This document shows positions 45,511-52,918 of a DNA stretch of 64,000 bases, piece by piece (the first letter of the stretch is position 1; every line of letters starts with the position of its first letter). Made by a program: the position numbers and the translations under genes. A model generated the notes under the pieces. It searched no databases. It saw nothing but the letters and a program-made list of their open reading frames with translations, and was not told the origin of the DNA. Source of the stretch: Streptomyces malaysiensis subsp. samsunensis (lineage in GTDB: Bacteria > Actinomycetota > Actinomycetes > Streptomycetales > Streptomycetaceae); NCBI RefSeq assembly GCF_024519315.1, contig NZ_JANIIC010000011.1:62001-126000 (forward strand), in the 5' to 3' direction.

Positions 45511-45776
45511 GCCACGGGCCCGCCGTCCCGACCCTGTGCGGGCATTGGAACGGCGCCGCCGCCCGCTACTGCCACGCCATTGACGGAGTCCGCCACTACC
45601 TCACCGGTCGCCGTTGTCCCCTGCACACCCCAGCCGCCCTTGCAGGCAGGCCCGAGGCCCCCGGATCGCCAACACCAATAAGGAGAAGGACCGTTGAGCC
45701 GCGCCGCGACGGATTGGGTGTGGGACCACGCCACCGCCCGAGGTACAGCTCGAACGGTGCTGCTCGCCATCGCTGA
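45507..45776 (+). CDS. Small Cys/His-rich phage protein
   Basis: 89 aa from GTG 45507 (GTGA overlap with recT). The first half, CGHWNGAAARYCHAIDGVRHYL followed by GRRCPLHTPAAL, has a Cys/His set suited to one zinc site and is the kind of mini-protein common in actinophages and AICEs. The C-terminal 27 residues overlap the following gene and look non-conserved, so the real end may not matter for folding. Confidence 0.7.
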   Translation: MSHGPAVPTLCGHWNGAAARYCHAIDGVRHYLTGRRCPLHTPAALAGRPEAPGSPTPIRRRTVEPRRDGLGVGPRHRPRYSSNGAARHR

Positions 45777-46500
45777 CAAGGCGAATGCCGATGCTGTCGC
45801 CTACGCCGGTACGGCCATGCTCGTACAGCGCACCCGGGCGGCCCGTTCGACCGTGCGGGACGCCGTCGACGCCCTGCTCGCCTCGGGCGAGCTCGCCATC
45901 GTCGCGGGCGCCACGGGGCCGCGCGGAGAGACCGTGTACCGCCTTCCGCTCGTCATCGACCACGCCCATGCAGAGGGGGCCGGAACTCGGCCCGGGCCGG
46001 ATTCCGGCCCCGATCGGGAATCGGCCCCCGGGGGGCCGGAATCCGGTACAGAGGGGGGCCGGAATCCGGCCCGAGGGGGAGCGGAAACCAGCCCCCAGAA
46101 CAAGAAGAACGAGAGAGAACCAGAAGCACAGCAGCAGCCGCGCGCGAACACGCCCGACCGGTCGCCGCTGATTCCCGAACTGCGCCCGCTCGGCGACGCC
46201 CTCGCTGCCGCAGGCGTCCCCGTCCGTTGGATGCTCGGCCTCGGCGAGCAGCGCGACGTCTGGCGCCTCGTCGAGCAGCACGGAGTCGATGCCCTCGTCG
46301 AGCTGGCCGCCCGCCGCACCCCACCGGGCACCGAGCCGAAACCGGCCCGCTACTGGCTCAAGGTCTGGGGCGACCTCGATCGCGCACCGTCCGCCCGTCC
46401 CAAGGGCGTTCCGGCGCGCGCTCCGGGCCCCGCCGCCTACACCGACAACCTCGCCGCCGGCCTCGCCCTGCTGCACGCCCACAAGGAGGGCACCCCGTGA
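45694..46500 (+). CDS. Helix-turn-helix phage replication protein
   Basis: 268 aa from TTG 45694, with AAGGAGAAGGA in front. The N-terminal winged helix (DWVWDHATARGTARTVLLAIAD, AMLVQRTRAARSTVRDAVDALLASG) resembles replication initiators of actinophages; the middle (90-150) is a low-complexity PESGTEGG linker and the C-terminal part is helical with PARYWLKVWGDLD. By position after RecT it is the likely origin-binding protein. It overlaps the next gene by four bases. Confidence 0.72.
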   Translation: MSRAATDWVWDHATARGTARTVLLAIADKANADAVAYAGTAMLVQRTRAARSTVRDAVDALLASGELAIVAGATGPRGETVYRLPLVIDHAHAEGAGTRPGPDSGPDRESAPGGPESGTEGGRNPARGGAETSPQNKKNEREPEAQQQPRANTPDRSPLIPELRPLGDALAAAGVPVRWMLGLGEQRDVWRLVEQHGVDALVELAARRTPPGTEPKPARYWLKVWGDLDRAPSARPKGVPARAPGPAAYTDNLAAGLALLHAHKEGTP

Positions 46501-47300
46501 TCGACAACCACATCGCCGCCCTGCTCGCCTACGCCGGCCGTCTCGACTCCCGCGTGCGTCGCTCTCTCGCCGACCCGCAGCAGTCGGCCCGCACCATTAC
46601 CGATTGGACTGCCGCCCTCGCCGACGTCCCCGCCACCCTGCCGGACACCGGTTGGGACGCCTCGCAGGCCGTACGCCGGTACTACGAGCAGCGCGGCGCG
46701 GACCGCTCGGCGCAGTTCCGTCCGGTCGAGCCGCACGACGTGCTCGCCGCTTGGGCGCCGCACCGCGCCGAGCTCATGAACCGGCACACCGACCCGGTAC
46801 CAGCCACCGACCCCGACGACCCGGCAGCGTGGCGTGAGGAACTGCTCGGCACCCGAGCCGCGGTCGCCACCGGCCACACTCCGCCCGCCCAGTACCGAGC
46901 CGAGATCAACCCCGCCGGGCAGAAACGACTCGCCGCCCTCGCCGCGGGAGTCGGTCACGGACCGCGCCGGTACATGCCGGCCGAGGTCGCCGCCCAGCTC
47001 GCCGAGTACCGGCCGACCCGCGCCGCCCGCGAGGCCGCCGTCGCCGCCGGGCATCCCGATGCCTACGCGCACAAGTGCAGTTGGTGCAACTCCGAGCCTG
47101 ACCAGCCATGCCGGACCGGCTACCGCCGCCGCGGCAAGGGCCGCGGTACCCGCTCGACCCCGCACCCCTGCCGCATCGAGGCCGCCCTCGCCGCCGAGCA
47201 GGACGAGGACCAGCACGACCGCCTCGCCCGCCTCATGTCCACCCCACCCGCCCCGCGCGAGACCCGCGCCCGCCACACCGCCGGAGGAGTCCGCCCATGA
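46497..47300 (+). CDS. Phage protein with C-terminal zinc finger
   Basis: 267 aa from GTG 46497, overlapping the replication gene by four bases. The N-terminal 100 residues are helical (VRRYYEQRGADRSAQFRPVEPHDVLAAWAPHR split), and the C-terminal part carries KCSWCNSEPDQPCRTGYRRRGKG then HPCR, a treble-clef-like cysteine set often fused to actinophage replication proteins. Together with the previous gene it may form a helicase-loader or primase accessory unit; this is inference from order. Confidence 0.68.
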   Translation: MIDNHIAALLAYAGRLDSRVRRSLADPQQSARTITDWTAALADVPATLPDTGWDASQAVRRYYEQRGADRSAQFRPVEPHDVLAAWAPHRAELMNRHTDPVPATDPDDPAAWREELLGTRAAVATGHTPPAQYRAEINPAGQKRLAALAAGVGHGPRRYMPAEVAAQLAEYRPTRAAREAAVAAGHPDAYAHKCSWCNSEPDQPCRTGYRRRGKGRGTRSTPHPCRIEAALAAEQDEDQHDRLARLMSTPPAPRETRARHTAGGVRP

Positions 47301-47545
47301 CCCCGAACGCCGCCCGAGCCGTGGTCGCCGCACACCTGACCGACGCCCTCGACGTGCCACCGCATCGCGCCACGCTCACCGCGTCAGAGCTGCTCGATCG
47401 CCTCGCCATCGAGGGATGGGAGATCACCACCACCCCAGCCGCGCGACCGGTCGCGCCTCGCGCGCGGGAGACCCAGCGCGCTCGGCGCCTCGTCGCTCGC
47501 CTGCTTTCCCGCCGCGCACGTCCGAACGGAGAGACCGCAAGATGA
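47297..47545 (+). CDS. Small early phage protein
   Basis: 82 aa from ATG 47297, with four-base overlaps both before and after. An alpha/beta start (RAVVAAHLTDALDVPPHRATLTASELLDRLAIEGWEI, split) is followed by a basic Arg-rich tail. Unknown function; the coupling to its neighbours supports the reading frame. Confidence 0.68.
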   Translation: MTPNAARAVVAAHLTDALDVPPHRATLTASELLDRLAIEGWEITTTPAARPVAPRARETQRARRLVARLLSRRARPNGETAR

Positions 47546-47973
47546 GCACCCGTACACGCACCGACTCCCGCCGAGGCCGCAGCCAGGCACGCGAGGCCGA
47601 GCGCGACGCCCGCCGCGACCGCTTCCGCCTCGTGCTCGCCCGCGCCGACCGGGGCGTGCTGCTGTCCGAGGACTGCGCGCAACTCCGCGCCGACGTTGAG
47701 GCCGAGGTCACCGAGAACGACACCCACCGGCGCAGCGCCGGCGGACAGCAGGCAGCAGCGCTCCGGCTGCACAAGCGAATCGAGGCCGCCGAGGCGTGCA
47801 TCGCCGAGGCCGAGGCCGACCGCGACGCCCTCGCCGAGCGGCTCGCGACCGCGGCCAAGCTTGCCGGGGGCGACTTCCTGCCGGGCGACGGGTGGCACCT
47901 CGCCGACACGATCCGGCGCCTGTGCGAGGGCGAGATCACGCCCGAGCAGGCCCTCGACGACACCACCCGCTGA
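47542..47973 (+). CDS. Coiled-coil phage protein
   Basis: 143 aa from ATG 47542. Basic N-terminus, then a long coiled coil (about 50-110: LRADVEAEVTENDTHRRS and ALRLHKRIEAAEACIAEAEA), then a short domain with DGWHLADTIRRLCEGEITPEQAL. No family recognised. It belongs to the same overlapping early operon. Confidence 0.68.
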   Translation: MSTRTRTDSRRGRSQAREAERDARRDRFRLVLARADRGVLLSEDCAQLRADVEAEVTENDTHRRSAGGQQAAALRLHKRIEAAEACIAEAEADRDALAERLATAAKLAGGDFLPGDGWHLADTIRRLCEGEITPEQALDDTTR

Positions 47974-47999
47974 ACACCCCGAGGGAGGCACCACCACAG

Positions 48000-48791
48000 A
48001 TGACGTCCGCCGCCATTGCCCGCCGCGAGACCGTCGACGCACTGCGCACCGTTCGAGAGTTGTGGGGCGAGCTGCTGCTCGCCATCGAGACCCCGCCGGC
48101 CGACGTGTGGCCACCGAGGCAGCTCGCGCACACCCTGCGCGCCAGCGACGACGAGCCCCTCGTCGCCGAGGACCGCGCGCCCCTGGTGCTGCGTGAGCAC
48201 CCCGCCCCGCTCAATCTCGGCGCCCTCGACACCGGCCTCGCCATCGAGCGCATGCTGTTCGACCTCGCCGACACGCTCGCTGCCGCCGTCCAGCACGCCG
48301 AGCAGGACGACCCCCGTCGTTGGGAGTTCCAGCACCCCGACGCGGCCGACGCCCAACGCGCGGCCGGCTCACGGTCACACGGTCTGCACTTCGCTTCCGT
48401 ATGGATCGAGGGGCGCGTGCTCGACGAGGACACCGCGCCCGAGCAGCAGCTCGACGGCCCGCTCACCGTGCCGCCGTTCGAGTCCCTGCCCCCGCATCTG
48501 CTGCACGAGGCACGGCGTACGGCGCGCATCGCCGAGGGCCGGCTGCTGCGCACCCTCGGCCTCGACGCCCGCTGCACCCCGGTACCGGACCACGCGTGCC
48601 CGTGGTGCGCCGGCGACCTCGAACTGCACACCGGACCGGACACAGCACCGAGCGTGACGTGCTCGACCGGGCCAGAGTGCGCCGCGCCCGTGCCGCTCGA
48701 CGAGCAGGAGCGGCGCGTATGGGGGTGGGTCGACCTCGTCGGCCTGGTCGCCGCACTCGCCGAGGGTGCCGAGCACATGCCCACCGCATAG
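48000..48791 (+). CDS. Phage protein with zinc-ribbon-like C-terminus
   Basis: 263 aa from ATG 48000, AGGGAGG 12 bases upstream. Largely helical, with VRELWGELLLAIETPPADVWPPR near the start and FASVWIEGRVLDEDTAPE in the middle; the C-terminal CPWCAGDLELHTGPDTAPS, CSTGPECAAPVP is a four-Cys ribbon. Proteins of this build are frequent in Streptomyces mobile elements and unassigned. It is the last gene of the early operon. Confidence 0.7.
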   Translation: MTSAAIARRETVDALRTVRELWGELLLAIETPPADVWPPRQLAHTLRASDDEPLVAEDRAPLVLREHPAPLNLGALDTGLAIERMLFDLADTLAAAVQHAEQDDPRRWEFQHPDAADAQRAAGSRSHGLHFASVWIEGRVLDEDTAPEQQLDGPLTVPPFESLPPHLLHEARRTARIAEGRLLRTLGLDARCTPVPDHACPWCAGDLELHTGPDTAPSVTCSTGPECAAPVPLDEQERRVWGWVDLVGLVAALAEGAEHMPTA

Positions 48792-48822
48792 ACACCGCCC
48801 ACGCTGCGCGCGGCCAGCGAGG

Positions 48823-48951
48823 TCAGTGCGCGATCCAGTAGACGACAGCCGTCACGAGGGCGCTGCCTGCTGCTGCGGCAGCGCCCCTGACGGCTGCGAA
48901 AGCGGCTGCCCGCATCAACTGGCGTGCGCTGCGTCGTCCGCTCTTTCCCAT
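48823..48951 (-). CDS. 42-residue membrane protein on the reverse strand
   Basis: ATG 48951 with GGAGGGA seven bases upstream. A basic start (GKSGRRSARQLMR) is followed by one Ala-rich membrane helix ending VVYWIAH. It runs against the early operon just after its end, so it would be made from its own promoter, possibly in the lysogen. Single-span phage mini-proteins of this kind can act in lysis control or superinfection exclusion; this is only a possibility. Confidence 0.55.
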   Translation of the reverse strand: MGKSGRRSARQLMRAAAFAAVRGAAAAAGSALVTAVVYWIAH

Positions 48952-49075
48952 TGCTTCCCTCCGTGGCGTCGTCAAGGCCACCGCTGTTGGGCGGCCTCAA
49001 CCACTGTCACCGGCACATGCGTTGGGTTGGACGTCGAGCGACAGAGGCCAATGTCGTCGAACGACTGCCGATGGG

Positions 49076-49124
49076 TTCAAACGGCTGCGATGATTCCTGG
49101 ACGGTTTCAAACGGTTTCAAACGG
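49076..49124. repeat. Three direct repeats TTCAAACGG
   Basis: Copies at 49076-49084, 49106-49114 and 49116-49124, the last two within a 10-base tandem GTTTCAAACG. They lie just before the HTH-DUF5710 gene and are probably operators for it or iteron-like binding sites. Confidence 0.6.
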
Positions 49125-49135
49125 TGGGGGCATTG

Positions 49136-49846
49136 GTGGGGCGAGCTGGTCGTCTTCGCAAGCCTGAGTTGCGCGGCAGTCACAAGGAGCTCAACAGGGC
49201 CTTGCACGAGTTGCACAAGGGGGCCGGGCTGCCGTCACTAGCGACGGTGGCCACGGAGCTGAAGGGCGCCGGGATTTCGCGCAGCACGATTTACGACGCG
49301 TTCGCCAGTAAGCGTCTTCCGAACTGGCACGTCGTTGACGCCCTGGTGGAAGTCCTCGCTACCCGACATCCCCGAACTACGCCCGAGCAAGAAACGGACG
49401 CCTTCCACGCCTTGTGGCTCCTGGCAGTTAGTGAGGAGGAAGACGGCGCGCCCCACGCCCCACACGACACCTCCGAAGGGCCGCGCAATGACGCCGGGGA
49501 TCACCTGGCCATTCGGTTTACGGGGCACGACCCTAAGCTGACGGACGCGCAGCTCGCCGCCACACTCGCAAGCGAAGCCGCCAGCCCCGTTGTGGAAGCC
49601 ATAGTGGCTGATGGGTGGAGGCACGCGCGCGAGCGCATCGGCACGCTCTTCAATCGTCGTTACGAGGGGCGGATCTGGCTACAGGTCCCGTTCGATCTCA
49701 AGGGCCGAGCGAAGGAGTTCGGTGCGCGCTGGGATGCCGACTACAGGCTCTGGTTCATCGAGGAGCCAGTGCCTGAGCTCATGCAGTACCAGGTGCGAGG
49801 CCCTCACCCGCCGCGGCTCGGGCTAGGGGACACCAACGAAGGGTGA
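49136..49846 (+). CDS. HTH protein fused to a DUF5710 domain
   Basis: 236 aa from GTG 49136, with GTGGGGG seven bases upstream (GTG 49124 is possible). Residues 10-75 form an atypical helix-turn-helix: LHKGAGLPSLATVATELKGAG, SRSTIYDAFASKRLPNWHVV. A variable linker follows. Residues 175-210 match DUF5710: IWLQVPFDLKGRAKEFGARWD, YRLWFIEEP, a domain usually found with toprim, primase or plasmid proteins and thought to bind nucleic acid or metabolite. Three direct repeats upstream suggest autoregulation. It may be a late-gene switch, since the packaging genes start after it. Confidence 0.7.
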   Translation: MGRAGRLRKPELRGSHKELNRALHELHKGAGLPSLATVATELKGAGISRSTIYDAFASKRLPNWHVVDALVEVLATRHPRTTPEQETDAFHALWLLAVSEEEDGAPHAPHDTSEGPRNDAGDHLAIRFTGHDPKLTDAQLAATLASEAASPVVEAIVADGWRHARERIGTLFNRRYEGRIWLQVPFDLKGRAKEFGARWDADYRLWFIEEPVPELMQYQVRGPHPPRLGLGDTNEG

Positions 49847-49923
49847 GTTCCGAACCCACTTGCACCTTTCGTGATCTGATGTTGGCCGCACCTCCGGCGT
49901 GCCCGGAATCCCCCTACACTCGC

Positions 49924-49954
49924 GCGCCCCGCCACTCCCTCCGTGGCGGGGCGC
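49924..49954. terminator. Terminator after the HTH-DUF5710 gene
   Basis: GCGCCCCGCCAC, a 7-base loop, GTGGCGGGGCGC: a perfect 12-bp stem. Stem and flanks are related to the hairpin at 52407-52442. Confidence 0.82.
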
Positions 49955-49961
49955 ACTTGCG

Positions 49962-50174
49962 TCAAATGCGCACCCGGACCGGACCACGAGCCAGCCAGTA
50001 CGGCGCGAGCACCGTGTACCCCGCCACGAGCACAGAGAGCACACCCGGAGCCATCTGGGGGGCTGCGAGCGCAAGCACGATCACAATCACAAGGACCCCA
50101 AGCACAGGCCACCTCTTGCCCCATGCACGCACAGGCGGGGCAATACAACGACTTACAGACCTACCGTCAGACAT
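49962..50174 (-). CDS. Small two-helix membrane protein on the reverse strand
   Basis: 70 aa from ATG 50174. A basic, Cys-containing start is followed by VLGVLVIVIVLALAAPQMAP and VLSVLVAGYTVLAPYWLA, two membrane helices. The frame is open much further upstream, but the ATG fits the membrane protein start. It ends at the terminator hairpin. Unknown function; second of three reverse-strand membrane proteins between early and late genes. Confidence 0.55.
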   Translation of the reverse strand: MSDGRSVSRCIAPPVRAWGKRWPVLGVLVIVIVLALAAPQMAPGVLSVLVAGYTVLAPYWLARGPVRVRI

Positions 50175-50472
50175 AGCTGTACCCCATTCAGTACAAGCAG
50201 AACTTTTGGGCCGAACCCTGACATTGGGAGCCCTTCGATTGAAAGACATTCCAGCGACGTCACCGGCAAAACACAAACCCGCGACCAGCGAACAGACCCA
50301 CCCCACCTGTGTCACGGCGCCGATTCGCCTTCGAAAGCAAGTCCGCAACCCGAGCCCGCAAAGTAGGGCCGCAGGGAACCGGCCGTAAATTCCATCGGAG
50401 TGAAACGGTCTCAATCTGATAACAAGACGATCTTGCGTGGAGCCGACCCCGGCGAGTCGCGGAGGTGAGCAC

Positions 50473-50612
50473 ATGGTCGAACCGATCAACGCCCGAGACC
50501 GCGAGGCCGTGCGCCGCCTGCGCCCCGAAGCCAAGAGCCGAAACGAGATCACCCGAACGGCGCCCTGTTCGACCTCGGCGGCGACGTCAAGCAAGGGGCG
50601 CTGTTCGAGTAG
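50473..50612 (+). pseudogene. Deletion remnant: start of a TerS-like gene joined to another gene's end
   Basis: GGAGGTGAGCAC-ATG and the peptide MVEPINARDREAVRRLRPEA match the start of the small terminase gene at 52470 (MAEPITNRDREQVRRLHAEG). After about 30 codons similarity stops; in another frame the DNA then reads NGALFDLGGDVKQGALFE and a stop at 50610-50612, which looks like the C-terminus of a different phage protein. This is best explained by recombination between a duplicated terminase start and a now lost gene. Confidence 0.65.
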
Positions 50613-50625
50613 CCGCCCAACTCGA

Positions 50626-50675
50626 TGAACTAAGTTCACGAGCCTCTTGTGAACCTAGTTCACCGTCGGTAGTGT
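50626..50675 (+). promoter_or_regulatory. Promoter with two operator palindromes
   Basis: Palindromes TGAAC-TAA-GTTCA (50626-50638) and GTGAAC-CTA-GTTCAC (50649-50663) are 24 bases apart centre to centre. A -35 TTGTGA (50647-50652) and a -10 TAGTGT (50670-50675) are separated by 17 bases, so the second palindrome covers the -35 and spacer. Transcription would run into the 50,733 gene. Confidence 0.65.
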
Positions 50676-50732
50676 GTACCTCATTCCGCCGGCCTCCACC
50701 CGGCGCCACTCACTACCAAGGGAGCAACCCCC

Positions 50733-51365
50733 ATGGAGTTCATCACCTTCGCCGCCGGCCGCACCTCCACCCCTCACCTCGGCGGGCTCGTCAACGGCGC
50801 CCCGCGCACCATCTGCAACACCACCGCGCAGGGCCTCCACGTCGTCGCCGCGGCCGACGGGCGCCTGTGCCAGTCCTGCGAGCGGGGTGCGGCCGTTCTG
50901 CGCTCGCACGTGCTGCGCCCCGAGGTGCGGCTGCTGGCCACCGCGCGCAGCACGAAGGCTATGGGGCACTACCTGATTGAGGGCATGACGAGCGCGTACT
51001 GCGGCGTGACCGTCGGCGAGGGCACCCCCGCGGGCGACCGCGTGTGCAAGGTGTGCGAGGCACTGCGCGTGAAGGTGGCCGAGTTCGACCTCGCTTGGAC
51101 GAGCAGCCTTTTCGGGTACGACGTCGAGGCCGACGCCCCGTACGACTGCGGCGCATGCGAGTGGGTCGGGCGGTACGCGCAGGGCACGGCGCCCGCGCGG
51201 CAGGAGTGGGCCGCGCACGAGGAGACGTGCCCGGCGCCCGCCGAGGACGTCGAGCAGCCGCTCGTCGTTGAGGATGTCGTCGCCACGTGGCGGGCGGAGT
51301 GGCTTACCGAGGGGCAGCAGAGCATCGAGGGACTGCTCGACGAGCAGGGCGCCTTGTTCGTCTGA
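50733..51365 (+). CDS. Cysteine-rich phage protein
   Basis: 210 aa from ATG 50733 with GGGAG upstream. Three Cys pairs are spread along it: TICNTTAQ with LCQSCERG, AYCGVTV with VCKVCEAL, and YDCGACEWVGRY with ETCPAP, each able to hold a zinc. Alpha/beta otherwise, ending in GLLDEQGALFV. The LDEQGALF end resembles the GALFE end left in the pseudogene just upstream. It stands behind a strong, regulated promoter. Function unknown. Confidence 0.72.
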   Translation: MEFITFAAGRTSTPHLGGLVNGAPRTICNTTAQGLHVVAAADGRLCQSCERGAAVLRSHVLRPEVRLLATARSTKAMGHYLIEGMTSAYCGVTVGEGTPAGDRVCKVCEALRVKVAEFDLAWTSSLFGYDVEADAPYDCGACEWVGRYAQGTAPARQEWAAHEETCPAPAEDVEQPLVVEDVVATWRAEWLTEGQQSIEGLLDEQGALFV

Positions 51366-51426
51366 CACCATCGGTCCGCCCCGGTACCCCCGGGGCGGGC
51401 CCCGTCACACCGGAGACACAGACACG

Positions 51427-51801
51427 ATGACCACCGACGAGCAGCAGATCACCTCCAACTCACCCCGGGGGCGTCTGCTGGCCGGCGTCGCCGCACTCGT
51501 TGACGCGTTCGAGGCCGAGACAGCAGACGAGCGCCAGCAGGAAGCCGCGGAACGCGCCGCCCTGCTGCACGACGTCGCCGCGCAGTACGAGCCGACGCGA
51601 ACGGCCGCTGATCTCACGCTTGCCGAGGCCGGCCGCATCCGCCGCGCGTACAAGCTCGCCGAGGAAGCGACCCCGCGCCTGATCATCGAGGCCCACGAAC
51701 GCGACGGCATGAGCGCGACGGAGATCGCGAGCATCCTCGACTGCTCGCCCTCGTACGCTTCGCGCATCCTGCGCGAGCACAAGGCCGCAGCCGAGGAGTG
51801 A
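51427..51801 (+). CDS. HTH phage regulator (sigma-region-4-like)
   Basis: 124 aa from ATG 51427. A helical N-terminus (LAGVAALVDAFEAETADE) precedes a C-terminal helix-turn-helix: HERDGMSATEIASILDCSPSYASRILREH. The small size and place directly before the packaging genes fit a late activator or packaging regulator. It follows the Cys-rich gene by 61 bases and may share its promoter. Confidence 0.72.
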   Translation: MTTDEQQITSNSPRGRLLAGVAALVDAFEAETADERQQEAAERAALLHDVAAQYEPTRTAADLTLAEAGRIRRAYKLAEEATPRLIIEAHERDGMSATEIASILDCSPSYASRILREHKAAAEE

Positions 51802-51876
51802 GCAGACCCTCGCCGCTCCACACGACGAGGGTCCTAACCGCGGACGGGAGCAACCCCCACCCCGGCTGCGCCCACC

Positions 51877-52074
51877 TTAACGACTCTCGGCATCGTCCCC
51901 GTGCTGTGGTTGCTCGTCGCCCTTATCCCGCCCCCGCCATGCATCACGCAGCCGGCGGAGCGCGGCAATCGCCGTGACCGCCTTGTCGGAGATCGGGGGC
52001 ACTTGATCAAGAACAAACTTGAGAAACCCACCGAGCGCGGCCACTGCTGCGGTGGCCCATCCAACCGTTTCCAT
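51877..52074 (-). CDS. Small membrane protein on the reverse strand
   Basis: 65 aa from ATG 52074; the frame upstream of it is not coding. One membrane helix (GWATAAVAALGGFLKFVLDQV), then a helix RRLRDAWRGRDK and an acidic tail. It resembles holin-like or small structural membrane proteins in build only. Ribosome site weak. Third of the reverse-strand mini membrane genes in this phage. Confidence 0.5.
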   Translation of the reverse strand: METVGWATAAVAALGGFLKFVLDQVPPISDKAVTAIAALRRLRDAWRGRDKGDEQPQHGDDAESR

Positions 52075-52406
52075 CCGGACGGCTTGCCTTCCCTGTCGGG
52101 GCGGCCGACACGGAAGCGGGCAGCCTCGGGTCGACCACCAGAACACCGGTGATCAGTCCGAGAGCGCCGCCCGACACACGTTGAATCTCGATATGCCAAT
52201 TTCGGGTGCGAGAGCGTCAGCTCACTTCGCCCCTCACGAACAGGGGTAGGCCCCCAGACGGGACGGTGTCGGCGTCACCGCATGAGTGCCTCTCCCGACA
52301 GAATGCAGCAACGCGGCACCCAGAAGGTTGCGCCGTTACCGTTCCGTGACCTAACGTTGGGGGCGCTTCCGGCGTGCCCGGACAACAGCCGATAGCGTCC
52401 CCTCAG

Positions 52407-52442
52407 AACGCCCCGCCACGTTCCCCCGTGTGGCGGGGCGTT
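52407..52442. terminator. Hairpin upstream of the packaging operon
   Basis: AACGCCCCGCCAC, a 10-base loop, GTGGCGGGGCGTT: a perfect 13-bp stem 28 bases before the small terminase start. The 395 bases from 52075 hold no other gene. The preceding sequence (52330-52375) is related to 49860-49905, so terminator and flank are duplicated. Confidence 0.8.
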
Positions 52443-52469
52443 CGCACGCCCGGTCGGAGGTGAGCACCG

Positions 52470-52916
52470 ATGGCCGAGCCGATCACCAACCGTGACCGCG
52501 AGCAGGTCCGCCGACTGCACGCCGAGGGCAAGTCCCGAAACGCCATCGCCCGCGCGACCGGGCGCAGCGCGGCGACCGTTTCGAAGATTGCCCGCGAGGA
52601 GGGACTGACTTTCTCCGGGGGTGCCCGAGTCGCCGCGGCCACCGAGGCACGCCGAGCCGACGCCGCCGCGCGGCGCGAGTTGCTCGCCGACGAGGCACTC
52701 GACGGCGCCCTCGGCCAAGTCGCCCGCGCCGCTGGAGCCGAGACCGCGCGGGATGCGCGCGACCATGCCACCGCCGCCCGCGCGCTCACCGAAGTGCACG
52801 CCCGAGTCGCCGAGTTGTCGCGCGACAGCGGCCACAGCAGCACGGGCGGATCGATGCTCGACCGGCTCGCCGACGCCCTGCTCGGACCGGCCGGAGGTGA
52901 CAGCGGGGAGGGCTGA
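52470..52916 (+). CDS. Probable terminase small subunit
   Basis: 148 aa from ATG 52470, with GGAGGTGAG upstream. A resolvase-type HTH at the N-terminus (DREQVRRLHAEGKSRNAIAR, RSAATVSKIAREEG) and a helical remainder with long Ala-rich helices that would oligomerise, ending in an acidic tail. It lies two bases before the large terminase and would bind the pac or cos site. The start region has a decayed copy at 50473. Confidence 0.78.
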   Translation: MAEPITNRDREQVRRLHAEGKSRNAIARATGRSAATVSKIAREEGLTFSGGARVAAATEARRADAAARRELLADEALDGALGQVARAAGAETARDARDHATAARALTEVHARVAELSRDSGHSSTGGSMLDRLADALLGPAGGDSGEG

Positions 52917-52918
52917 CC

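Noticed and set aside
50626..50663. LexA (SOS) boxes
   Set aside because: Half-sites GAAC/GTTC are present, but the spacer is three bases, not the four of actinobacterial SOS boxes.
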